From positions 1 through 33,918 of the forward strand of contig JAISII010000118.1 in the NCBI GenBank assembly GCA_031262125.1: a stretch of DNA of 33,918 nucleotides, written 5' to 3'. Below the pieces are notes generated by a model that was not told the DNA's origin, did no database searches, and saw only the letters and a program-made list of their open reading frames with translations. The stretch is from Oscillospiraceae bacterium. GTDB taxonomy: Bacteria; Bacillota; Clostridia; Oscillospirales; Acutalibacteraceae. This document shows, in pieces, positions 6,538-15,900 of this stretch; position 1 is the first letter of the stretch, and every line of letters starts with the position of its first letter. Made by a program: the position numbers and the translations under genes.

Positions 6538-8163
6538 TTACGCCGGTAATACCCAGCTTTCAAAGACCCTATCGATAATCTCGCCGTTTTCATCGTATAA
6601 ATCAAGATGTCTGCGAAAAGGTGCTTTGATAGCTATATCAATGTCCAAGCCTTTTTCGCTTTCACTTATGATTACCGAATCCACGAACATCCGAAGGTGC
6701 GTGTCGCTTACTCCTTCCTTTGAGATGATTTGGTCAATCAAATCGATGCTTTCCTTAATTTCGGATTTACGTTTTCTGATTGTGGTATCGATTGCTTTTA
6801 GGCTTTCAATTTGTTCAGTGTAAGCGGCTTTTTCTGCTCTGCGTTTTTCAAGCATTGTGTCATAAATCTCTCGATTTTCTTTATCGTTAATCCGCTCCAT
6901 AAGGATGTTTTCAATTTCCAATCCGATATCTTTAACTCTATCTTCGTACGCATTTATCTTTTTATCGGCAGTGTTTTTCTGTGCCATCCAACGCTTAACA
7001 TCCGATTCTATGCTCAGCCAATTTTTCTCTGCAAGGTCTTTTACAAGCAATAATTCGTCATAAACCAGCTTGTCCAAATTCGTTTCGTTAATCCTGTGTG
7101 CTGAACAATGCTCCTTCCCGTAACGGCGGTAGCCGTTGCAGTTATATTCAATCCGAACCTCTTTCCCCTGCCAATAGCGGCATTTTGCAACAAAGCTGCA
7201 GCCGCAGTTCCCGCATTTTAAAAGTCCCGAATATCTGTGGCAGGGCTTGTTGGGTCCCGCCCGAATATTCCTTTTTGCTTTATCCTCTATTAAAAATTGC
7301 ACTTGTTCCCACAACTCTTTTGTGATTATGGCAGGCACCATATTTTCGTGTCTGATATGTTCTTCGGGTGGGACACTGTTTCGTGTCTTTTGGATTTTAT
7401 GAATCTCATACTTATGGTTGACCACCGTGCCGATATAAAACTCGTTAGTTAGGGTTCGCTTGACTGTACTGCTCGTCCACATATAGCGGAAAGTGATTTC
7501 CGGGCGTTGGCAGCCCTGCTTTTTACCGAGGTATTTGTGTTGATAATATGATGGTGATTTAATTCCTGCGTCGTTCAGCTTTTTAGCAATCGCCTTGAGC
7601 CCGAACCCTCCGGCATAGAGATTAAAGATGTGCCGTACAATCTCCGCCGGTTCTTCCATAACCAAAATTTCGCCTGTATTTTTGTCTTTGAAGTAGCCCA
7701 TCGGCGGAATCATCATGAGCCCTTCCTTTTGCTTTTGACGGAACCCTGCGCGTACTTTTCTGCTGATGTCTTTCGCGTAAAAGTCATTCAGAATCCCTTT
7801 GAAACCAATCAGAAGGTCGTCATTTTCGTTACTGGTGTCGATATTTTCGGTGACTGAAAGCACCTTGACTCCGTGTTTCGAGAGGTAGTCAATGAACAGT
7901 GCGGTCTGCGTTCTGTGCCTGCCGAGGCGAGAAAGGTCTTTGACCAGAATGCAGTCCATTAGTCCATTATCAACCGCATCGTAGATTTTTTCGATGCCCT
8001 CACGGTCGAAATGCATTCCGCTGACGTTGTCGTCGAAGGACTCTCCGACCACCTCAAAGTCCTTTTCCTCTGCGTAACCAACAAGGATTTTACGCTGATT
8101 GTTCAGCGAATTCAATTCCTCGTCATCGTCACGGGACAGACGATAATAAAGCCATGCTCTCAA
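6538..8163 (-). CDS. Large serine recombinase (site-specific integrase/excisionase)
   Basis: A 541-aa large serine recombinase that cuts and rejoins DNA at attachment sites through a 5' phosphoserine link. The N-terminal resolvase domain (about 1-150) begins with YYRLSRDDDEE, Ser10 being the expected nucleophile, and includes VKDLSRLGRHR with the conserved catalytic arginines. The recombinase domain (about 160-270) includes YAGGFGLKAIAKKLNDAGI. A zinc ribbon CGNCGCSF...CNGYRR...HCSAHR (about 315-355) and a C-terminal coiled coil (about 390-490) complete the family plan. The start is a TTG at 8163 behind AAAAAAGGAGTGA; there is no in-frame ATG nearby. The gene ends about 120 bp from the left att repeat, the usual place for the enzyme that integrated the element. 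Confidence 0.95.
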   Translation of the reverse strand: MRAWLYYRLSRDDDEELNSLNNQRKILVGYAEEKDFEVVGESFDDNVSGMHFDREGIEKIYDAVDNGLMDCILVKDLSRLGRHRTQTALFIDYLSKHGVKVLSVTENIDTSNENDDLLIGFKGILNDFYAKDISRKVRAGFRQKQKEGLMMIPPMGYFKDKNTGEILVMEEPAEIVRHIFNLYAGGFGLKAIAKKLNDAGIKSPSYYQHKYLGKKQGCQRPEITFRYMWTSSTVKRTLTNEFYIGTVVNHKYEIHKIQKTRNSVPPEEHIRHENMVPAIITKELWEQVQFLIEDKAKRNIRAGPNKPCHRYSGLLKCGNCGCSFVAKCRYWQGKEVRIEYNCNGYRRYGKEHCSAHRINETNLDKLVYDELLLVKDLAEKNWLSIESDVKRWMAQKNTADKKINAYEDRVKDIGLEIENILMERINDKENREIYDTMLEKRRAEKAAYTEQIESLKAIDTTIRKRKSEIKESIDLIDQIISKEGVSDTHLRMFVDSVIISESEKGLDIDIAIKAPFRRHLDLYDENGEIIDRVFESWVLPA

Positions 8164-8260
8164 TGTTTTTCACTCCTTTTTTGTTTGATTTGGCAGACAC
8201 AGATTACAGTTCCGGCGCTACCGACAACACAAAAAACGAAAGGTTTTACGAAGTCCAGCG

Positions 8261-8440
8261 TTACGGTTCAGATTTTTCAGAATTTACACTTGCAACATAT
8301 TTTTCTTTGGACAAAATCTTCTGTTTATCCAAAGATACATAATCACATATGACTGTTTTTAAAAAAGTATTAAAATCTTTATCCTTGCCAATATGCGAAT
8401 ACATAACGCTGCTAATTTTTGTTTCAACCGGTTTTCTCAT
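8261..8440 (-). CDS. Small 59-aa protein upstream of the recombinase
   Basis: This ORF is below the track cutoff. It runs from ATG at 8440 to TAA at 8261 and begins MRKPVETKISSVMYSHIGKD. It contains a short predicted helix (KDFNTFLKTVICDYVSLD) and a charged tail. It lies 97 bp before the recombinase in the same orientation, with only a weak purine-rich AAGAAGAA upstream. Protein-like composition, position and lack of better overlapping frames support it. I cannot name the family. Small proteins in this position in serine-recombinase elements are often accessory or excision factors, which is only a suggestion here. Confidence 0.55.
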   Translation of the reverse strand: MRKPVETKISSVMYSHIGKDKDFNTFLKTVICDYVSLDKQKILSKEKYVASVNSEKSEP

Positions 8441-8870
8441 AAGAATTATTCTTCTTTCTTAAATTCACAACCCCCATAAGAACCCGCATTACTGCGGAAT
8501 TGAGTTATTGTGACCCCTTGTAGATAGTAAATCATGTTTTTGCAACCCCTATGGTCAAAATGAACAAAAAGGGCTGTAAACCCGCTTGCGGTCGGCGTTG
8601 CCGTCCGCAATGAATCGGCGTAGGGGTGCTTTGCAACCCCGAGCCTTTAACCTGCACACTTTTCGACAGGTAGAAAGAATATTAAGTTCGTCATTTTGCC
8701 GATTTGTACAAGCGGCGAGCATCGCCAAATTTTGCGTTCTACCTTTTATTCGGGGAATGTACCACCCTCGCCAAAAAATCGCACACAGAGCGAACACGGC
8801 GGCGATGAATCGGCAGAAAAAGAAGAAGGCAAGGAGGCAAGGTTCTAAAGAGGTTACCCACTTACACCCT
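8441..8870. other. Non-coding segment between small ORF and RepA-like gene (possible oriT/origin region)
   Basis: No convincing gene lies in these 430 bases. The track ORFs here (8555-8929 minus, 8586-9050 plus) have Cys/Arg/Lys-biased, non-globular products. The segment is richer in GC than the flanks and has short hairpins, for example CCGCA/TGCGG at 8484-8497, and a GGGTTGCAAAAACATG-like stretch on the minus strand around 8540. A compact, hairpin-bearing gap next to a RepA-like ATPase is where an origin of replication or transfer could be. This is a positional inference, not a recognised motif. Confidence 0.3.
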
Positions 8871-9833
8871 TCATTCTGTTTTCGACAAGCTCCATACCCA
8901 ACGCTTGCCGCTTTTTTCTGCAATAACACCGAGATTGCTTTTTGCTGCTTTTACAGTGCGTTCGCAGATGCCAAGTGTTTTTGCTCGGTTGTAGACATCT
9001 ACCGCCGGAGTCGATTCTGTGAGCATTTCCTTAATGAGTTCTTCTGCTAACATGGTTTTGGTTTGTACCATACCGTTGCCCGACAATAACTCGTCCACCG
9101 TAGTTTCGCAAAAGCCTTTCCAGCAAACAGCACCGCCGTCGGTGATTTCAAAGGCGATAGACTTTCCGGCAGGAGCAAGACTGCTTTTGTCGTGTGCCGC
9201 AATCCGCAAAGAGGGATTTCCTTTTGTTCTGCCGATAAGCAAAACACTTCGTGCCGCCGCACGGAAATCAATAGAGCCAAGCCCTCGGTAAGATGATTTC
9301 ATACCTTGAGCTTTGTTCATATGCCCGATTAGAATTATCGCACTGCCGGTTTGCTCCGCAACGATTGCCAGCCGAGAGAGTATGGGGCGTACTTCGTTGG
9401 CACGGTGCATATCAATACCGCCGCCGAGGTAGGCTTGCAGCGGGTCAAGGATGATTACTTTTGCACCTGTTTCGATAATGGCTTTACCCAGTCGTTCATC
9501 TGTAAGGGTCAGCCCTTGCTCGGATTCATCAATCACCAACACCTTAGAGCAGTCGGCATCGGAGGCAATCAGCCGTGGCTTTATGGTATCCGCCAAACCG
9601 TCCTCTGCTGTTTGATAAATCACACACACAGGGCCACTCCGTATTTTCTCACCCGGCAGCGGGTTGCCCTGTGTTAGCAATGCCACCAGTGCGAGTATAA
9701 AAGTTGTTTTGCCTTCGCCTGGGTCGCCCTGCACGATGGTCAGTTTGCCGAGCGGAATATACGGATGCCAGAGCCAATGCACCTGCTCTGCCGCTATATC
9801 AGCCATATTGATGAGTTTTAGTTCTTTTTTCAT
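8871..9833 (-). CDS. RepA-like AAA/RecA-fold ATPase (AAA_25 type)
   Basis: A 320-aa RecA-fold ATPase of the RepA/AAA_25 type, common in plasmids, phages and integrative elements, where it acts as a replicative helicase or primase partner. The Walker A motif is QGDPGEGKTT (residues 35-44). The Walker B-like strand KVIILDPLQAYLG is near residue 130, followed by the sensor strand AIILIGHMNKAQG and the RGLGSIDFRAAARSV stretch typical of the family. A small winged-helix-like C-terminus (RAKTLGICERTVKAAKSNLGV) follows. I chose ATG 9833 over the track's GTG 9845, because GAGGTGA stands eight bases before the ATG and overlaps the GTG. It faces the recombinase in the same direction and probably supports maintenance of the excised element. 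Confidence 0.85.
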   Translation of the reverse strand: MKKELKLINMADIAAEQVHWLWHPYIPLGKLTIVQGDPGEGKTTFILALVALLTQGNPLPGEKIRSGPVCVIYQTAEDGLADTIKPRLIASDADCSKVLVIDESEQGLTLTDERLGKAIIETGAKVIILDPLQAYLGGGIDMHRANEVRPILSRLAIVAEQTGSAIILIGHMNKAQGMKSSYRGLGSIDFRAAARSVLLIGRTKGNPSLRIAAHDKSSLAPAGKSIAFEITDGGAVCWKGFCETTVDELLSGNGMVQTKTMLAEELIKEMLTESTPAVDVYNRAKTLGICERTVKAAKSNLGVIAEKSGKRWVWSLSKTE

Positions 9834-9865
9834 GTTCGTTTTCACCTCATTTCTTTATTGGAGTA

Positions 9866-9899
9866 CCTGCTCAGATTGAGCGGGTGTTTTTCTTTTTTT
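9866..9899 (+). terminator. Terminator-like hairpin in the RepA gene leader, plus-strand orientation
   Basis: CCTGCTCA and TGAGCGGG pair (one G-T) around GAT and are followed by GTGTTTTTCTTTTTTT. The T tract is on the plus strand, yet the adjacent RepA-like gene is on the minus strand. It may end antisense transcripts or insulate the cargo operon. A second, imperfect hairpin (CCCCTACTTTTT ... AAAAAAGCAGGGG) lies at 9950-9980. Beyond these two hairpins and the cargo promoter, I see nothing else in 9834-10144. Confidence 0.45.
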
Positions 9900-10047
9900 G
9901 CAAAGGGTAAAGAGTTAAGATAGCGTATAACCTTTTGCAAAAAAATATTCCCCTACTTTTTAAGCCGAAAAAAGCAGGGGTTGATAACCAGAATTTATAT
10001 TTTTTTGTTTTAAACTACAATTTTTGCTTTATGTTTTCTCTTTTTTC

Positions 10048-10076
10048 TTTACATTTTGACGACATTTTGTTACAAT
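10048..10076 (+). promoter_or_regulatory. Sigma-A-type promoter of the helicase cargo operon
   Basis: TTTACA (10048-10053) and TACAAT (10071-10076) with a 17-bp spacer are placed about 70 bp upstream of the first cargo gene. The three cargo genes are closely packed, so this one promoter could serve all of them. Confidence 0.6.
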
Positions 10077-10144
10077 ATATGCAAATGGAAAATAATCCAT
10101 GCTCGCCCGTGCAAGTGTGTAGATAAATGACAGGGGTGGAAATA

Positions 10145-12949
10145 ATGAATGAAATTGACAACAACAAATTGAATGAACTATTCGATATAACCAAACGTGT
10201 TGTAGCAGAAAACAATATAATCGGTAATCATATTTTTTCTGATGAGGAAGCAGAAGACTTAATTGATGTTGCTTCCGGTAGACTTAACGAACTTCGTAAC
10301 TTGCCAATAATTAAAGCTGATATAGAGTATGCTGAACTTATGTTCTGTGCTATTGTGCATATAGCAAAAGGGTTTAAAAGCGATTTGTCAGATAATGATG
10401 ACGGATTTTGGGGATTTGTGTTTAAAACTTTATCTTGCGATGGCTATTTTAATCAAGCTAACTTTTTTGGATATAAATACTTTATAGAAATCATTCGTTA
10501 TTTGTGTGAGTCCCATAAAATTATTTGTGCGATTAAAGGAAAAAAATTCTACGCAACTGTCATGATGCACGCACTCGCTCCAAAACTGGCTATTAACTCT
10601 TTCTTTGACCTTTGCTATAATATTTTCAGCAAGGACTTGGACTTTGCATATAATAACGACCAAGATATAATACTTCGTTCTGTAAGAACCCTCGAAAGCA
10701 AATTTACTGAATTACCAAGTGAAAATGAGCCTGTCAGAATTGGTTCAAAAGCATATAACTTACGCATCGGTTTGAGAAAATTATCTGTACGTGAAGACCT
10801 GCATCCCATACTTGAAAAGCTCTTCGACGATGCCTTAACTGCTATAGATAATGCCTATTATAATAACGATGCTTTTACGGTTAAAGATTATTTCACGCAA
10901 TTGTTGAATGAATGGTGGAAGAGCAAACTCCGCTCCGGACACATTGTTAGCAGCAGAAAAAAGAACCCCCACTTTAAAGCCGTTTTACAAAAGGACATAT
11001 ATGCGTTTTATCAATGCGATGATGACGGTAACATAAATTTGGTTTTACCGCCGATTATTTTAGAAGACAGCACAACCAACCCTAAAATAGAGGTTTTTAT
11101 TGATGACACGCAATTACTGAAAGAAGAATTATGGACAAAGCAAGGTGAAATTCGCACGAACACGAAATCATGGGAAAAACGCCTTAACGAAATTCTTCCG
11201 AAGCAAGTATCAAAAATCAATTTGCGAATTTTGGTAACGCAGTCCGATAATGTTTTGTATGACTCATATGAATCGTTATATAGGGAATACATTCTGTTCT
11301 TAAAAAATCTTGAAACAAAAAAACTACAGCTCATTCCGGGAAATTATATTATTTATACCCTTGAAATCGGAAATCTTAATATTCCAGATGGGCTGTCTAC
11401 TCATACAAAAAATACATATAATCTTCGTGCAAGTGAAGAGGATACAATAATTTCCTGTGATCGAATAGTATATTTCCTTTCTGAAGATGCCCGCAGTAGC
11501 TCTCGTGCTTATATTACTGGAGCGATGATTTTTGCGACATACATGACCGAGCAAAATGAGTATCCTGTTTATAATGGTGAGCCATATCTTTTGCTATCAA
11601 ATATTGAAGATGAAAACGCCTATGAAGTATGGTTAAACGGCAAAAGAAAACTACTATCAAATCTCAAATCTGAATTGTTTGATAATTACAAACGCTATCG
11701 ACTCACCGAGTTTTTAGAAAAAAACGCACTCAACAATTTTCTCATTAAATCTAATGTTACGAACAAGCCGCTGCTTGACTTGCAATTTTTTTACAGTCCT
11801 TTTCTTGAAATTCAATTTGACAGCCGTTGGTATTACGGCGATAAAAACGGTAGTTGTACCGTTTTTACAGATAAAAGTGGGCAAACCCTTGTTGTGGCTG
11901 TTTCTGCTCTGAATAGGACAGTTTCATTCGAAGTATTTAATGGTCGGCTTATTATCGATGTACCAAGGCTATCTTGGCGAATTGATAATAACGACTGGAA
12001 CTATGCCCCGCAATCAACACCGCTTTTCTATCGGACAGCTATGGTTAACTCGTCAAGCCTTGAATTGGATATTCCTAAAGGTATAAATCTGAACTGTTAT
12101 GCTACCTCAAATCTTAAAACAGAATTGTTAAACAAAGGCAATTTCTATGAATTAGGGAAAGAGATTTATACAAGCAGCCATATTGATAATGATATTATTG
12201 TCTTCGCAAAAATCGACGGCGAGAACATTGAGCTTTGCAACATTGCTATGAAGGAGCAGTTTACTGCTCCTCCGATTCAATATGATGTTTCGCAACAACA
12301 ACTTTTTTTCACTGCAAGAAACTTTATAGGTGATACGGAAGGCAAAATCGTTATTGATTTTGAAGGATACAAAAAAATTGAAATGGATAGCCCACCTTTA
12401 GAAAGTTTCATTATTTCCGGGTTAAAGGAAAGCGTATATCCCTGTAAAATTTACCGTCCCAGCAACGGTTTTACGCCAGCTAAGACGATTTGGTCAGGTG
12501 ATGTTGTTGTAGGACAGAAGGAAAAGTTTTTATTTAAAGGAAAACTTCTTCACATACTCAGTGTCAACCTCGGTTGGGGAAGCGACTCTGACGATGTATT
12601 AAAGTGGCTTGTCCCAAGGTTCGAATATTACATAGATAGAATTACGGGCGTATATGATGAAAAAGATGAACAATGGTATTACATTGGCAAATTGTATGTT
12701 TATGATTATCGTGGTGAAAAACGATACCTTAACGCACAAAAGAATTCAAGAGAAGAGTACGAGACAATCAACCCTGTTCGTTTAGAATTTCGTACTAAGA
12801 ATTCATTTTGGCTTGTTGCAGGTTATAAATATGGTTCTGAATTTTTAGGTGAATTGATGTTTGAAGAAGAATCCGGTCGAATTAGCAACAATGACCGTAT
12901 TGGCAAAACAATAAACCTATATAGATGTGAGGTTATGAATAATGTTTAA
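10145..12949 (+). CDS. Large protein of unknown fold, partner of the DUF1998 helicase (DruH-like candidate)
   Basis: A 934-aa cytoplasmic protein without a domain that I can name from motifs. The first 300 or so residues look helical (for example YAELMFCAIVHIAKGF and KKFYATVMMHALAPKLAI). From about residue 320 the sequence changes to beta-rich repeats with many aromatic and Asn/Asp residues, suggesting beta-sandwich modules. The ATG at 10145 is preferred over 10127 because AGGGGTGGA is correctly spaced. It overlaps the helicase gene by 8 bp, so the two are translationally coupled and likely form one system. Size, order and partner match Druantia type III, where DruH (large, no recognised enzymatic domain) precedes DruE (DUF1998 helicase). 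Homology to DruH itself is a hypothesis that I could not test. Confidence 0.6.
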   Translation: MNEIDNNKLNELFDITKRVVAENNIIGNHIFSDEEAEDLIDVASGRLNELRNLPIIKADIEYAELMFCAIVHIAKGFKSDLSDNDDGFWGFVFKTLSCDGYFNQANFFGYKYFIEIIRYLCESHKIICAIKGKKFYATVMMHALAPKLAINSFFDLCYNIFSKDLDFAYNNDQDIILRSVRTLESKFTELPSENEPVRIGSKAYNLRIGLRKLSVREDLHPILEKLFDDALTAIDNAYYNNDAFTVKDYFTQLLNEWWKSKLRSGHIVSSRKKNPHFKAVLQKDIYAFYQCDDDGNINLVLPPIILEDSTTNPKIEVFIDDTQLLKEELWTKQGEIRTNTKSWEKRLNEILPKQVSKINLRILVTQSDNVLYDSYESLYREYILFLKNLETKKLQLIPGNYIIYTLEIGNLNIPDGLSTHTKNTYNLRASEEDTIISCDRIVYFLSEDARSSSRAYITGAMIFATYMTEQNEYPVYNGEPYLLLSNIEDENAYEVWLNGKRKLLSNLKSELFDNYKRYRLTEFLEKNALNNFLIKSNVTNKPLLDLQFFYSPFLEIQFDSRWYYGDKNGSCTVFTDKSGQTLVVAVSALNRTVSFEVFNGRLIIDVPRLSWRIDNNDWNYAPQSTPLFYRTAMVNSSSLELDIPKGINLNCYATSNLKTELLNKGNFYELGKEIYTSSHIDNDIIVFAKIDGENIELCNIAMKEQFTAPPIQYDVSQQQLFFTARNFIGDTEGKIVIDFEGYKKIEMDSPPLESFIISGLKESVYPCKIYRPSNGFTPAKTIWSGDVVVGQKEKFLFKGKLLHILSVNLGWGSDSDDVLKWLVPRFEYYIDRITGVYDEKDEQWYYIGKLYVYDYRGEKRYLNAQKNSREEYETINPVRLEFRTKNSFWLVAGYKYGSEFLGELMFEEESGRISNNDRIGKTINLYRCEVMNNV

Positions 12950-15900
12950 TCCGGCAAAAGCTTCGGAAAACATCAAAAAAGCTTATGTTGATTACATAGC
13001 AACGAGTTATCATTTTAGGAATCCAGTCTTACGGGATAATTTTGTCAAGCAATTAAACGCTACTGTTTCAAATGGTACATTTGTAGAAATCAAGGATATT
13101 TTTAAGACAGGAAAGTCTATTTCAGAATTAATTGATGAAGGCGTTCTTTCCCGCTTATTTAAAGATGTTGAAAAGCAAAAGAATGAAAAAACCAAGATTT
13201 TACCACTTGCCCGACCTCTTTATAAGCATCAAGAAAAAGCGATAAGGCTCATTTCGTCTAAACATAACGTTGTAGTTTCAACCGGTACAGGAAGCGGCAA
13301 AACAAATTGCTTTTTGATACCAATTCTTAACGAGTTGTTGCGAGAACAAGAAGCAGGGTCATTAACATCCGGTGTGAGAGCGATATTTATATCCCCTATG
13401 AATGCACTTGCAAACGACCAAATCGGCAATTTGCGAGAGTTACTTATGTATTATCCTGACATTACATTCGGAGTTTACAATGGCGGCACTGAACAGGAGG
13501 AAAAAGCCGCCGAAAACGTATATAGAGCAATGTTTGAAAAAGCTAAGTACCCTAAGTTGCGTAGTCCTTTGCCAAATGAAAAAATATCTCGTGCCTCTAT
13601 GCGTGAAGCGCCTCCTAACATAGTTTTTACTAATTATGCAATGTTGGAGCATATGCTCTTGCGTCCGGACGACGATAAAATCTTCAGTAACAGTGAGTTG
13701 AAATTTGTAGTCCTTGATGAAGCTCATGTGTATAACGGTGCAAAAGGTATTGAGACAAGCTTTCTTATGAGCCGTTTGTCCGGCAGAATTAAATCAAATC
13801 CTCAATTCATTCTGACCAGTGCTACCCTTGGCGGAGGGTATGGAAATGAAGAAGAAACAAATGCCGATATTGTGAAATTTGCAACTGCACTTAGCGGAAA
13901 AGCATTTAATACCACTGACATTGTAAAAGGTGAGCGTGAAACGTATCATCGTCCAAGTGAGCTAATAGACTACCCGGTCGAGTTATTTGTACAGCTGGCA
14001 GCAACCGAAAATGAACAAGATTTATTCGTTGATGATATTATTGCTGAATATAATTTATCAAATTCGAGCGAAGATATAAACGAATTTTATTATAATACTA
14101 TTATAGGCTCTTCTTTATATTGGCGGCTTCGCCGGTATTCCGACCGAATTCGATCTATTCATGAATTAGCTAAAGCAATTGAGCTAACCGATGATGCCGT
14201 AATCTCTTTTATTGCTCTTTGCACAAAAGCACGAAAAAACGGTAAAGCTCTATTGGACGCACGTTATCATTATTTTGTGCGAACGCTTGACGGTGCATAT
14301 TTGCGTGCTGAGGATTATAATAGCTTGTCACTCGAAAGAAAAACTTTTGGCGACGGAAAAGCTTACTTTGAAATAGCGGTTTGCAATGACTGCGGAAAGC
14401 TTGCTTATTGCGGGATTGTGAGAGACAATAAGCTGCAGCAAGCTCGCCACGAAGACCCGAAAGTTGAATTTTTTCAAGCGATTATTGAAGGTGATATTGA
14501 ACTTTCAGATGACGACAAAATAGAAGCAGCTGAAACCATTCGATCAAACCCCTTTGTTTTATGCAAGAATTGCGGGGCTATAGTGCCAAAAGATGAAGAC
14601 CATAATAAATGGTGTTTATGCGGAAATACCGAACCGTTAGTATTATATTCTGCATCAAAAGTGTCGTCTGCCTCGAAAGGTAAATGTTTAAACTGCAATG
14701 GAACTCTGAGGAGATTTTACCTTGGTTATGATGCCGCGACCAGCGTGCTTGCAACAGCTCTTTATGAGGAATTGCCATACCAGACCTACGAAGATGCAAT
14801 TGATACTATGCCTCAAAAAAATATATTTATGGCTTCCACAGTTAAGCAAAAGAAAATAAAACAAGAAGGGCGACAATTTATTGTTTTCTCTGATAGCCGT
14901 CAAGGGGCGGCGAAATTCGCTTGTCATTTAGGAGATATTTATAAAGAATTTTTACGACGTAGGAGTATTTGGAAAATTGTTGATGAGAAAAAGCAACATT
15001 ACCCCAACGGGATACCTCTTTTAGACTTCGTTGGAATTTTAGAAAACAACTTTTCAACGAAACAGGTTTTCAGAGAGGACAATTCCCCGAACGGAAAACC
15101 CTCAGCACTTGAAGCTCGCCGCAATGCGTGGGTTGCTATATTGAACGAATTATATAATTACAAACGTGCAAATTCACTTTTTTCATTGGGCAAAATTACG
15201 TTTCAATACTTGGGTATAACAGATGAATTGGTTGAAGGTGTTGCCAATAATTATAAAAAAACGCCTAATGACGTGAGAAACTTTTTAAGTTATTTAGTTT
15301 TTGAAATTGTAAAAACCGCTGCCATTTTTACCGGAGACGAAAATGATTTAAAAGATTCTGACAGAGAATATATTTATTATGCACCTACTCAAAAATATGT
15401 CACTAAAGAGTTTGATACGATTAAGCAATACTTTATTCCACGAGCCAGACAAAAGAAAGATGGTACAGTGTCTTACTCTTCTCAAAGATTTGCAAATACT
15501 AAAAAATTCTTTAATATCAGTGATAATGATGCAATAGAGTTATTAAGGGACTTCTGGGATTATCTTATTTCACCAAATAATCCGTATCAGTTTATAAACC
15601 TGCAAGGCGATGGGAAGAAATACTTGATTCCCGCAAAAGGTTTTAATATTCTGATTGAAGGCAACGAAGGCGCAAAGTGGTGGCAATGTAATAAATGCGG
15701 AGACATTGAGCAATTCAATATTGAAGGAAAATGTCTTAACCGCAAATGCGACGGTCATTTACATCCATTTGATGCATCAATATACCGGTCTGAGCATTAT
15801 TATGCAAAGCTATATGATGTCAAAAGACTTGCTCCTCTTTTCATTAAAGAGCACACAGCACAACTCGCAAAAAAGGATGCACTTGATTATCAGCAAATGT

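Noticed and set aside
8555-8929. 124-aa minus-strand ORF after the RepA-like gene
   Set aside because: It overlaps the 3' end of the RepA-like gene out of frame and has a Cys/Arg-rich, non-globular product without a ribosome binding site.
8586-9050. 154-aa plus-strand ORF with a RQKKKKARRQGSKE stretch
   Set aside because: It is antisense to the RepA-like gene over much of its length, has no ribosome binding site and the product is of biased composition.
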